From Lentisphaeria bacterium UBA1776 (GTDB taxonomy: Bacteria; Verrucomicrobiota; Lentisphaeria; Victivallales; Victivallaceae), in NCBI GenBank assembly GCA_002314605.1, contig DCGO01000097.1, forward strand, positions 1,320 through 11,466: a stretch of DNA of 10,147 bases, in the 5' to 3' direction. How positions within the stretch are numbered: position 1 is the stretch's first letter; the number at the start of each line of letters is the position of its first letter. The position numbers and the translations under genes were made by a program. The notes beneath the pieces were generated by a model, which was not told where the DNA came from, searched no databases, and saw nothing but the letters and a program-made list of their open reading frames with translations. Of the stretch, positions 1 through 6,657 are shown one piece after another.

Positions 1-2
1 CG

Positions 3-71
3 GCGGATGCGGCTCCGGCGGCGGACGTTCCGGCGGTCACCGAGGCTCCGGCTCCGGCTCCGGCAAAGTAA
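3..71 (+). CDS. 3' end of an upstream gene, Ala/Pro-rich C-terminal tail (partial)
   Basis: An open frame enters from the left edge and ends at TAA (69-71). It encodes 22 residues made almost only of Ala, Pro, Val, Asp, Glu and Thr, ending in an Ala-Pro repeat and a final Lys. Such low-complexity tails have no fold of their own. The next gene, an ABC-2 permease, starts only 15 bases later on the same strand, so this is probably the end of its partner, typically an ABC ATP-binding subunit with a disordered C-terminal extension. That identity is inferred from position only, because no nucleotide-binding motif lies inside the window. The frame itself is supported by its stop codon and spacing to the next start. 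Confidence 0.55.
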   Translation, partial: ADAAPAADVPAVTEAPAPAPAK

Positions 72-86
72 ATTCACGGCGGCACC

Positions 87-1046
87 ATGTTCAACTTTTT
101 TCACATTGCCGGCAACACATTCAAAGAGTCCATCCGGGAACCGATCTATTTCCTGATGCTTCTCTGCGCTCTGGTGCTCATCGGGCATTTCCCGTCCATG
201 GCGCTCTTCGTCTTTTCGGAACAGCTGAAGCTGGTGGTGGACAGTTCCATGGCCACCAGCATGATCTTCGGCCTTCTGGCCGCCGTGCTTTGTGCCAGCC
301 ATACCGTTTCCCGGGAAATGCGGAACGGGACCGTTCTGCTCCTCATGTCCAAGCCGGTAACCCGGGCGTCGTTCATTCTGGCCAAGATCGCCGGAATCGT
401 GGCGGCGGCGACCTTGTTCACGCTGATCTGCAATCTGTCGGCCTATGTATCCATTTACATCGCCGTGGACCAGTTCCGGATGGACATGATGGCTTACGGG
501 ATGTTTTTCGCGGTCATTGCCGCCGCCTGCGTGGCGGGCATGGCGGCCAATTTTTGGAAAGGATACTCTTTTTCCGCCGTTGCCACTGTGGCCATGGCGG
601 TATTCATCCCCGTCTATGTGGCGGTTTGCGTTGCCACCAAGGAGCATCCGGCCCTCAGCATGATGGACTTATCCATGGCATTGCTGCTGATCCAGCTGGC
701 GGTGATCGCCATGTCCACGCTGGCGGTGGTCTTTGCCACCCGGCTGGATATGGTGGCGAATCTCACCCTCTGTTCGGCCTTCTTCTTTCTGGGACTGGTC
801 TCCGGGTTTCTTTTCCGGCAGGACACCGGTTCCGAAGTGCTGAACGGGATTTTCGGGATCCTTTATGCGGTACTTCCCAACTGGCAGTTTTTCTGGCTGG
901 CGGATGCCATTGCCGGAAATCATGCGATCCCGACCGGATATGTGGCGGAATGTGCCTTTTATGTCGTGATCTATGTGGCCGTCTGCATCATGTGGGCGGT
1001 GGCGGTTTTTCAGCAGAAAGAGATCGCCGGCGATATCCGGCAGTAG
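87..1046 (+). CDS. ABC-2 type transporter permease
   Basis: A 319-residue polytopic inner-membrane protein, the membrane half of an ABC transporter of the ABC-2 (NosY/YhaP-like) class. Hydrophobic segments lie near residues 19-42, 54-71, 97-119, 133-155, 160-182, 196-217, 224-243, 253-270 and 287-309. Between the second and third is the cytoplasmic coupling motif typical of the class, VSREMRNGTVLLLMSKPVTR (75-94), which contacts the ATPase. It has no Walker motifs and needs a separate ATPase, probably the gene ending at 71. The start at 87 has only a weak purine-poor ribosome site, which fits translational coupling to the gene before. The following nitroreductase gene begins 9 bases after its stop. 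Substrate is unknown; ABC-2 systems of this kind export drugs, lipids or polysaccharides, or assist metalloenzyme maturation. Confidence 0.88.
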   Translation: MFNFFHIAGNTFKESIREPIYFLMLLCALVLIGHFPSMALFVFSEQLKLVVDSSMATSMIFGLLAAVLCASHTVSREMRNGTVLLLMSKPVTRASFILAKIAGIVAAATLFTLICNLSAYVSIYIAVDQFRMDMMAYGMFFAVIAAACVAGMAANFWKGYSFSAVATVAMAVFIPVYVAVCVATKEHPALSMMDLSMALLLIQLAVIAMSTLAVVFATRLDMVANLTLCSAFFFLGLVSGFLFRQDTGSEVLNGIFGILYAVLPNWQFFWLADAIAGNHAIPTGYVAECAFYVVIYVAVCIMWAVAVFQQKEIAGDIRQ

Positions 1047-1050
1047 GAGG
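1045..1050 (+). promoter_or_regulatory. Ribosome binding site overlapping the permease stop codon
   Basis: AGGAGG, a full Shine-Dalgarno match, begins inside the TAG stop of the permease gene and sits five bases before ATG 1056. It fixes the start of the nitroreductase gene and ties the two genes into one transcript. Confidence 0.85.
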
Positions 1051-1055
1051 TTCTC

Positions 1056-1694
1056 ATGCGTGGGTTGGGATTTATTGCGGGGCTGCTGCTGGCCGGGACC
1101 CTCGGCGCGGCGGAAGCGGAGATCAAGCTCGTTCAACCGGACACCAAAGGGGGCATGCCCATAATGCAGGCCGTTGCCGCCCGCCGCAGCAACCGGAGTT
1201 TTTCCGGGAAACCGCTGACGCCGCAGCAGTTGTCCGATCTCTTTTACACCGCCTGGGGGCTCTCCGGGGCTCAGGGGCGGCGGACCGTCGCCACGGCAAG
1301 GAATGTTCGGGATATGGAGATTTTCGCCGCATTCCCCGAAGGGATGTACCGCTATAACGCCGAAAAACACGCGCTGGAGCTGACGGTGAAGGGCGATCTC
1401 CGGAAATTCTGCGGTATGCAGGCTTTTCACGGCAAAGCCCCGGTAGTGCTGGTCTATGTATCGAACCGCGATGCGTATGCCAAAGCCGGCATGAATGCGG
1501 AACATGCATCCTTTTACGCTCCGGTCCATACCGGAAGCATCAGTCAGAATGTCTATCTCTTTGCCGCCGCCAATCATCTGAATACGGTGGTCTGCGGCAT
1601 GGTGGACAAGCCGAAACTGGCCCGGATCATGAAACTGGGTCCCCGGCATACCATTATGCTGACCCAGCCGGTGGGGTATCCTGCCGGAAAATAA
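1056..1694 (+). CDS. Exported nitroreductase-family (SagB/ThcOx-like) protein
   Basis: A 212-residue protein of the nitroreductase superfamily, FMN-dependent oxidoreductases that act on nitro groups, quinones or thiazoline rings. Recognisable elements are the N-terminal FMN-phosphate motif RRSNRSF (43-49), a central SagB-like stretch (78-105, with a GMYRYNAEKHAL segment), the helix GSISQNVYLFAAANHL (160-175), and a final TQPVGYP strand (203-209). Residues 1-22 look like a Sec signal peptide: one Arg, a hydrophobic core, then small residues with a likely cleavage after Ala-Glu-Ala. The mature enzyme would therefore act outside the cytoplasm, which is unusual for a flavoprotein of this family. 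There is no twin-arginine motif and no lipobox cysteine. The gene lies in an operon with the ABC-2 permease upstream and ends before a terminator. The substrate cannot be read from sequence. Family call is firm, export fairly firm. Confidence 0.85.
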   Translation: MRGLGFIAGLLLAGTLGAAEAEIKLVQPDTKGGMPIMQAVAARRSNRSFSGKPLTPQQLSDLFYTAWGLSGAQGRRTVATARNVRDMEIFAAFPEGMYRYNAEKHALELTVKGDLRKFCGMQAFHGKAPVVLVYVSNRDAYAKAGMNAEHASFYAPVHTGSISQNVYLFAAANHLNTVVCGMVDKPKLARIMKLGPRHTIMLTQPVGYPAGK

Positions 1695-1717
1695 GCTTTG
1701 AAACAACAGTTTTTCCG

Positions 1718-1742
1718 GGGCCGTGTTGAGCGGCCCTTTTTT
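1718..1742 (+). terminator. Intrinsic terminator after the permease/nitroreductase operon
   Basis: A perfect 6-bp GC stem, GGGCCG (1718-1723) and CGGCCC (1731-1736), with a 7-base loop, is followed immediately by six T (1737-1742). It lies 24 bases after the nitroreductase stop. Only 27 bases separate it from zwf, so zwf is transcribed by read-through or from a promoter further upstream. Confidence 0.9.
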
Positions 1743-1769
1743 CTGCCCGTTTTATGAAGGGAGGCAAAA

Positions 1770-3293
1770 ATGTCTGATCGGATCGAATGGCACGGCAACT
1801 GGTGCATCGAAGTGGCGCCCACCCCGGCGGCAGTGATCCTTTTCGGGGCCGGTGGGGATCTGGCAAAGCGGAAGCTTTTTCCGTCCCTTTATGAGCTCTA
1901 CAAGGGAAATCTGCTGCATCCGGATTCCCGTATTGCCTGCTGTGTGCGTTCTGCGGAAGGTTTTGCCGTCAAAGTGAGAGCCGCACTGCCGGACACTGCT
2001 CCGGACCGGAGGGATGAATTTCTGACGCTGCTGGACCCGGTGGCCGGGGATTACCGGTCCGATGGATTTTTTCAGCGTCTTGCAGAATATCTTGCGGATG
2101 TGGACCGCCGGGCCAGCGCCATGCCCCGGAACCGGCTGTTTTATCTGGCCATTCCGCCGGATGCCGCTGCCGGGACCGTGGCTTTTCTGGACCGTGCCGG
2201 TTTGCTTCGGGAGGCGGAAGATGAGGGGCAGCCGTGGCGCCATGTCGTATTCGAGAAACCTTTCGGACGTGATCTGGCCAGCTCACGGGAACTGGACCGG
2301 ACCCTTCACCGTTACCTGAAAGAGTCCCAGATCTACCGGATCGACCACTATCTCGGCAAGGAAACGGTACAGAATATTTCCATTCTGCGTTTTGCCAACA
2401 CGGTTTTTGAACCGGTGTGGAACCGGCATTATGTGGATCACGTTCAGATCACCATGGCGGAGTCCATCGGGGTTGAACACCGGGCCGGATACTATGAGAC
2501 ATCCGGGCTTCTGCGGGATATGTTTCAGAACCACATGCTCGAAATGCTCTCTCTGGCCGCCATGGAGATGCCCAACTCCAATGATCCGGATGCCATGCGG
2601 GATGAACAGCGGAAAGTCATTGACGCCATCCGCCGCCCTGAAGGTGATACTCTTTTCCGGGATTTCGTCAGGGGGCAGTACGCCGCCGGAAACGGCATGG
2701 CCGCCTACCGGGAGGAACCCGGGGTCCCTCCGGATTCCATGGTGGAAACTTATACTGCTGCCCGGCTTTTCATCGACAACTGGCGCTGGCGGGATGTTCC
2801 CTTTTATATCCGGAGCGGCAAGCGTATGACCGCCAGAAACAGCGAGATCGCGGTGGTATTCAAGCACATTCCTCACTCGCTCTTCCTTCCGGTCAAAGCC
2901 CGGGATATTTCCGCCGATACGCTGGTGATGCATGTTCAGCCCGAGGAGGGGATGGACCTCACCATTCAGGCCAAACACCCCGGCCCCCGGCTTTGCATGG
3001 GGCCCATGACCCTTCACTTCCACTATTCTGAACTTGGCTGTGATCCGGCAGTGACGGATGCCTACGCCCGTCTGCTGCTGGATGCCATGCTGGGGGATCC
3101 CACCTTATTCATGCGAAGCGATCTTATCACCTCCGGCTGGGAACTTTTTACGCCGGTACTGGAGGCATGGGAAAGGCATCCTGAGAGGGCTCCCCTGCAC
3201 TTTTATGCGGCAGGGAGCGAGGGTCCGGCGGCGGCGGATCAGCTGCTCCGGGCCGACGGCAGCAGGGAGTGGCGCCCGGTTGCAGGGAAGTGA
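1770..3293 (+). CDS. zwf: Glucose-6-phosphate 1-dehydrogenase
   Basis: A 507-residue cytoplasmic enzyme that oxidises glucose 6-phosphate to 6-phosphogluconolactone with reduction of NADP (or NAD), the first step of the oxidative pentose phosphate pathway. The N-terminal Rossmann motif is GAGGDLAKRKL (26-36), with Gly where most members have Ser or Thr. EKPFGRD (162-168) and the signature RIDHYLGKE (190-198), which holds the substrate-binding Lys and catalytic His region, are intact, and the length is normal. The ATG start has AAGGGAGG (1757-1764) five bases upstream. About 20 residues precede the Rossmann strand, slightly more than usual. No gnd, pgl or opcA homologue is adjacent; the gene before belongs to a separately terminated operon and the gene after converges. 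No promoter could be placed with confidence in the 27 bases between terminator and start. Confidence 0.97.
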   Translation: MSDRIEWHGNWCIEVAPTPAAVILFGAGGDLAKRKLFPSLYELYKGNLLHPDSRIACCVRSAEGFAVKVRAALPDTAPDRRDEFLTLLDPVAGDYRSDGFFQRLAEYLADVDRRASAMPRNRLFYLAIPPDAAAGTVAFLDRAGLLREAEDEGQPWRHVVFEKPFGRDLASSRELDRTLHRYLKESQIYRIDHYLGKETVQNISILRFANTVFEPVWNRHYVDHVQITMAESIGVEHRAGYYETSGLLRDMFQNHMLEMLSLAAMEMPNSNDPDAMRDEQRKVIDAIRRPEGDTLFRDFVRGQYAAGNGMAAYREEPGVPPDSMVETYTAARLFIDNWRWRDVPFYIRSGKRMTARNSEIAVVFKHIPHSLFLPVKARDISADTLVMHVQPEEGMDLTIQAKHPGPRLCMGPMTLHFHYSELGCDPAVTDAYARLLLDAMLGDPTLFMRSDLITSGWELFTPVLEAWERHPERAPLHFYAAGSEGPAAADQLLRADGSREWRPVAGK

Positions 3294-3320
3294 TCCCCGG
3301 CATATCCCTGCCGCGTCGTT

Positions 3321-3337
3321 CCTCCCTGCGGGGGAGG
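3321..3337. terminator. Possible hairpin between convergent genes
   Basis: CCTCCC (3321-3326) and GGGAGG (3332-3337) form a 6-bp GC stem with a 5-base loop inside the 51-bp gap between the stops of zwf and the transglycosylase gene. Neither strand has a U-tract directly after it, so it is a weak candidate for a bidirectional terminator, or only an RNA 3'-end stabilising structure. Confidence 0.3.
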
Positions 3338-3344
3338 GGGCCGG

Positions 3345-5510
3345 TCACTTCTTTTTCGGGACGGATTTCAGCTGATTGGTGCCGGCCTGATTTTCCAGAA
3401 ATTTACAGTAGTGATAGGTCTGAAGCATGATATTGTTCACATAAGGGATCGTTTCTGCGGCCCGGCAGTATCCGAATTTTGCCTTGGAGGCGTAGGGCGG
3501 GGTCTGGAGCTTGGCCAGAGCCGCTTCCGTGTTGTCGAACCAGACATTGGGATCCCGTCCAAGCCGTGCAGCCAGGAGACGGGCGTCCATCACATGTTCG
3601 TACCCTGCATTATAGGCTGCCAGCGTGAAACAGAGCCTGTTTTCCCGGGTGGGTACATCAGAGAAACGGTCATAGAGTTTCTTCAGGTATCCCGCACCGG
3701 CCCGAATGCCGTTTTCCGGGTTGGTGAGATTGCTGATCCCCATTTCCCTGGCGGTTCGCGGCATGACCTGCATCAGTCCGGCCGCGCCGATTTCATTGAC
3801 CAGATCCGCCTGAAACCTGGACTCCTGATAGGCCACTGCTGCCAGAAAATACCAGTCCAAGCCGTACAGTTTGCCGTATTTCTGGAACAATGCATCGTAA
3901 GGGGAGAGCCGGGACATGCTTCCCTTTTTGACTCCGGCAACCAGTTTTTGGGCATGACGGGCTCCATAATAATATTTTTTCCGCATGTTGAAGAAAATAC
4001 TGCGGTTCTCTTTTTTGAAAAAATCGTTGATGGCTTTTGCCAGATGGGGGTTGCTCCTCCGGACCACCCATGCAAACGGTTGAGGTTCCGTAAGTTCAAG
4101 CAGTTTTTTGATTTTCCAGCCGACATTGATCCCCATCTGGAGATAGGTGTCGTCCACGACAGTAAGGTCGTACTTCCCTGCGGCGACTTTCTGAAGCGTC
4201 AGATGCTCGGTTTCATCTTCCGGGACGAATTCGATCTTGAAATCAATCCCGTGATCCTGAAGTTTCAGCAGTGTGTCGTAATAGGAATTGCTTTTCCGGA
4301 CATGGACCGTACGGCCCTGCAGGTCTTTGAGCATTGTGATCTTTTTTTCACCGGAGCGCCCGACCAGAACCTGCGTTACCCCGCAATAGGGGGTACAGAA
4401 GAGAAGATCCGGATATGCATCCATGCGTTCTCTGGTCATGGTGAAATTGGCGGCGATAAAGTCGCCTTTGCCCTCCCTGAGCCCCTTCACCAGATCGCTG
4501 AAATTTTCCGGGATCACCGTGACCAGTGTCAACTCATTGCTGTTGCCGAAGCGCCTGGCAAGTTCATACTCAAATCCCATCATTTCTCCCCGGTGGAGAT
4601 AGCAGGAGAAAGCATCGTTGCAGGTGAGCATCCGGATGAATCCCCGCTGGTTGATCTCGTCCAGATCGCCGGTCATGTTGCGGCTCAGCTGCGTGTGTTT
4701 CAGTTCCGTCCCTGTATCGTCCGCTGCGGATTTACTGTTTGCAGGAGTGACTCCTTCCGGAATGACGTTCATGGGAGGGATGACTTGATTCAGACGGCGG
4801 ATCAGTTCGGCGGAATCCTTGCGTGCGCCGAATACCAGTGCCACATGATCCTGTATGGAAAAGAGTTTGCGCAGTTCCGGATAATACGCCATCCATGCAT
4901 CCAGATCACACTCGTTGAGGACCGAATAAGCGTACTGGCCGCGGGCTACCCGCCGGATCAGCTCTTCATGGGAGATCGTGGACGCCATTTCCCGGGCATA
5001 GACATTTTTGTTCTTTGCCATGACCGCGCGGAAACTGGTTACATAGCTTGTTCCCGGCAGCAGTGCCCCGAGCTTGCCGTTGAGACACTTGGAGGTGTTT
5101 CCCCGCAGGGGAGACTTGGCGGAAGTGAACACCATCTCCCGGGTCAAAAAGAACGGTTCCGAGGTCAGAATCACCTGGCGCCGTGCCGGAGTATCCGCCA
5201 GATTGGCGGAAATGAGATCCCCCTGATCCGCCTCAAGCATGCGGAAGAGGTCCGAAAACGAGGGGGCCATGACGTAAAGCAGCTTCAGCTGGTGTTTTTT
5301 GGAAAAATGCTGCAGCAGTGCCCGTTCCCGGTCGATGGGCATTTCCACCCGATGCAGTCCCTGCGGCGCCCTCCGTTTGCCATCCACCGTCAGCACCCGG
5401 AGACAGCCGGATTTTTCAATTTCCTTCCAGCTGCGGGCTTCCAGCACCGGTCCGAGTATTCCGATGATTCCCACAGTCAGCAATCCCGCGATCCAGCGTA
5501 TATTCTTCAC
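3345..5510 (-). CDS. MltF-like lytic transglycosylase with two solute-binding-like domains
   Basis: A 721-residue envelope protein (GTG start) predicted to cleave the MurNAc-GlcNAc bond of peptidoglycan, leaving 1,6-anhydro ends. Residues 6-22 are a hydrophobic signal or anchor. Two SBP_bac_3-like modules follow, about 28-245 and 282-510; each contains the MltF-type signature, FSDLFRMLEADQGDLISANL (85-104) and FSDLVKGLREGKGDFIAANF (337-356). The C-terminal SLT domain (about 537-705) has the catalytic Glu563 in YQESRF, then GLMQVMP (578-584) and AAYNAG (631-636), as in family 1 enzymes. E. coli MltF has one such binding module and 518 residues, so this protein has an extra one. The open frame extends 36 codons upstream to an ATG (5618), but GTG 5510 has GGAGG at good spacing, and the signal peptide starts there. 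It overlaps the end of the glycerate kinase gene by four bases. The ligand of the binding modules is unknown. Confidence 0.9.
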   Translation of the reverse strand: MKNIRWIAGLLTVGIIGILGPVLEARSWKEIEKSGCLRVLTVDGKRRAPQGLHRVEMPIDRERALLQHFSKKHQLKLLYVMAPSFSDLFRMLEADQGDLISANLADTPARRQVILTSEPFFLTREMVFTSAKSPLRGNTSKCLNGKLGALLPGTSYVTSFRAVMAKNKNVYAREMASTISHEELIRRVARGQYAYSVLNECDLDAWMAYYPELRKLFSIQDHVALVFGARKDSAELIRRLNQVIPPMNVIPEGVTPANSKSAADDTGTELKHTQLSRNMTGDLDEINQRGFIRMLTCNDAFSCYLHRGEMMGFEYELARRFGNSNELTLVTVIPENFSDLVKGLREGKGDFIAANFTMTRERMDAYPDLLFCTPYCGVTQVLVGRSGEKKITMLKDLQGRTVHVRKSNSYYDTLLKLQDHGIDFKIEFVPEDETEHLTLQKVAAGKYDLTVVDDTYLQMGINVGWKIKKLLELTEPQPFAWVVRRSNPHLAKAINDFFKKENRSIFFNMRKKYYYGARHAQKLVAGVKKGSMSRLSPYDALFQKYGKLYGLDWYFLAAVAYQESRFQADLVNEIGAAGLMQVMPRTAREMGISNLTNPENGIRAGAGYLKKLYDRFSDVPTRENRLCFTLAAYNAGYEHVMDARLLAARLGRDPNVWFDNTEAALAKLQTPPYASKAKFGYCRAAETIPYVNNIMLQTYHYCKFLENQAGTNQLKSVPKKK

Positions 5511-6622
5511 TTTATCCTCCTTCGGGAGTTCCCGGATTGATTCTTTTTCAAACAGACGATCAATGCCGCCAGATTCCGTCCCTGCCGGAACAGTTCCTCC
5601 GGGGCATGCAAAATACACTCTTCCAGCGTTGCCGGGCCGGATGCCAGACTGGATAGCGCCGCAAAGCGCGTCCGCAGAATTTCACTTCCCCCCCCCAGGG
5701 CGCCGGAGAGAAGCATCGCCGGCACCCCGGCTTTTTCTGCATGTCCGGCGGTGATCCACGGGAGTTTCCCATCGGCAGTCTGATCATCGGAACGCCCCTC
5801 GCCGGTGATCACCAGATCCGCACCTTTGAGGTGCTGGTCAAACCCGGCATATTCAAGCATCCACTCTGCGCCGCTGGTCCGCTGCGCCCCCAGCATGCGG
5901 AACGCAAATCCCAGGCCCCCAGCTGCACCGTCTCCGGGCATTTCCGCTGCACCGAATGCATCCCGGTAACGGGCCAATGCCCGGTCCAGATCTGCCGCCA
6001 TTTCCGGTGTCGCGCCTTTTTGCGGTCCGAATACCCGGGCCGCTCCCCGGGGGCCGGTCAGCAAATTGTCCACATCGCTGGCCAGAAGAATTTCCATGTC
6101 AAGTTGCGGCAGATCCCTGACGCTGACCGCCTGCATGAGTTCCGTGGTCTCTTTGCCTTCTGCATCGGAAAAACGGGCCCCCATTGCCCGGAGCATGCCG
6201 ATCCCCCCATCGACGGTGGCACTTCCGCCTAAGCCGACCACACACCGCCGGACCCCCCGGGCCAACAGATGGTTCAGGAGTTCTCCCACCCCGTATGTGG
6301 AAGTGACCAGAGGATTGCGTTTTTCGGGAGGGACGAACTCAATGCCGCACGCGGAGGCGACTTCCATGATTGCCAGATCCCCGTCCAGCAGGACGGGCGC
6401 ATCGCGCCTTTCGCCCAGCGGGCCGGTCACCGGAAACATGACCGGTTTTTTCCCGGCAATGCTGCAGGCTGCTTCCACGGTTCCTTCGCCTCCGTCCGCC
6501 AGCGGAATATCCAGAATTTCCGCATCCGGAAGCTCTTCCGCAATACCGGCATGCACATGGCAGCAGACTTCGCGAGCCCGCAGACAGTGTTTGAAGGAAT
6601 CGAATGCCAGCAAGATTTTCAT
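5507..6622 (-). CDS. Glycerate kinase (GarK/GlxK family)
   Basis: A 371-residue cytoplasmic kinase that phosphorylates D-glycerate with ATP. Enzymes of this family (TIGR00045 type) mostly give 2-phosphoglycerate, feeding glyoxylate, glucarate or serine-derived carbon into lower glycolysis. Visible family marks are the N-terminal FDSFK (7-11), LADGGEGTVE (41-50) and GLGGSATVDGGIGML (130-144); length is normal. The open frame could begin 10 codons earlier at a TTG (6652), but ATG 6622 begins exactly at the conserved MKILLAFDSFK and has AGGA (6637-6634) upstream, though with a long spacing of about 11 bases. The gene follows the aminotransferase by 35 bases and overlaps the transglycosylase start by four. 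Which phosphoglycerate isomer it makes cannot be read from sequence. Confidence 0.93.
   Translation of the reverse strand: MKILLAFDSFKHCLRAREVCCHVHAGIAEELPDAEILDIPLADGGEGTVEAACSIAGKKPVMFPVTGPLGERRDAPVLLDGDLAIMEVASACGIEFVPPEKRNPLVTSTYGVGELLNHLLARGVRRCVVGLGGSATVDGGIGMLRAMGARFSDAEGKETTELMQAVSVRDLPQLDMEILLASDVDNLLTGPRGAARVFGPQKGATPEMAADLDRALARYRDAFGAAEMPGDGAAGGLGFAFRMLGAQRTSGAEWMLEYAGFDQHLKGADLVITGEGRSDDQTADGKLPWITAGHAEKAGVPAMLLSGALGGGSEILRTRFAALSSLASGPATLEECILHAPEELFRQGRNLAALIVCLKKNQSGNSRRRIK
5515..5520 (-). promoter_or_regulatory. Ribosome binding site selecting the GTG start at 5510
   Basis: On the minus strand GGAGGA (5520 down to 5515) stands four bases before GTG (5510-5508). It lies inside the last codons of the glycerate kinase gene. 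The GTG shares bases with that gene's TGA stop (GTGA, 5510-5507), the classic layout for translational coupling, and it decides against the upstream ATG at 5618. Confidence 0.8.
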
Positions 6623-6657
6623 AACCGTTGAATTCCTAGTGCGTGAATGCAAGTTTT

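Noticed and set aside
1..71. Repeated GCTCCG units near the left edge as a DNA repeat element
   Set aside because: They are in frame and simply encode an Ala-Pro tail of the upstream gene.
290..1357. A 355-codon plus-strand frame overlapping the permease and nitroreductase genes
   Set aside because: Gly/His/Arg-rich nonsense composition and overlap of two well-supported genes in other frames; a GC-rich shadow.
669..1706. A 345-codon minus-strand frame across the permease and nitroreductase genes
   Set aside because: No family resemblance, no ribosome site, and antisense to two supported genes and part of their terminator region.
1698..1755. Possible zwf promoter (TTGAAA near 1698, or TTGAGC at 1726 with TTTTAT at 1750)
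   Set aside because: The first has no -10 box at proper spacing; the second overlaps the terminator and would start transcription within the zwf ribosome site.
3411..5540. A 709-codon open frame on the plus strand, antisense to nearly the whole transglycosylase gene
   Set aside because: The product is rich in Cys, His, Arg and Phe with no recognisable family, and its start lacks a ribosome site. The opposite strand encodes a protein with all SLT motifs. It is open because the real gene avoids codons whose complement is a stop.
5511..5618. Extended N-terminus of the transglycosylase from ATG 5618
   Set aside because: The 36 extra residues lie inside the glycerate kinase gene, would bury the signal peptide and lack a clear ribosome site; GTG 5510 has GGAGG and the GTGA overlap.
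6623..6652. Extended N-terminus of glycerate kinase from TTG 6652
   Set aside because: The conserved family start is at ATG 6622; the TTG has no ribosome site and adds ten unconserved residues.
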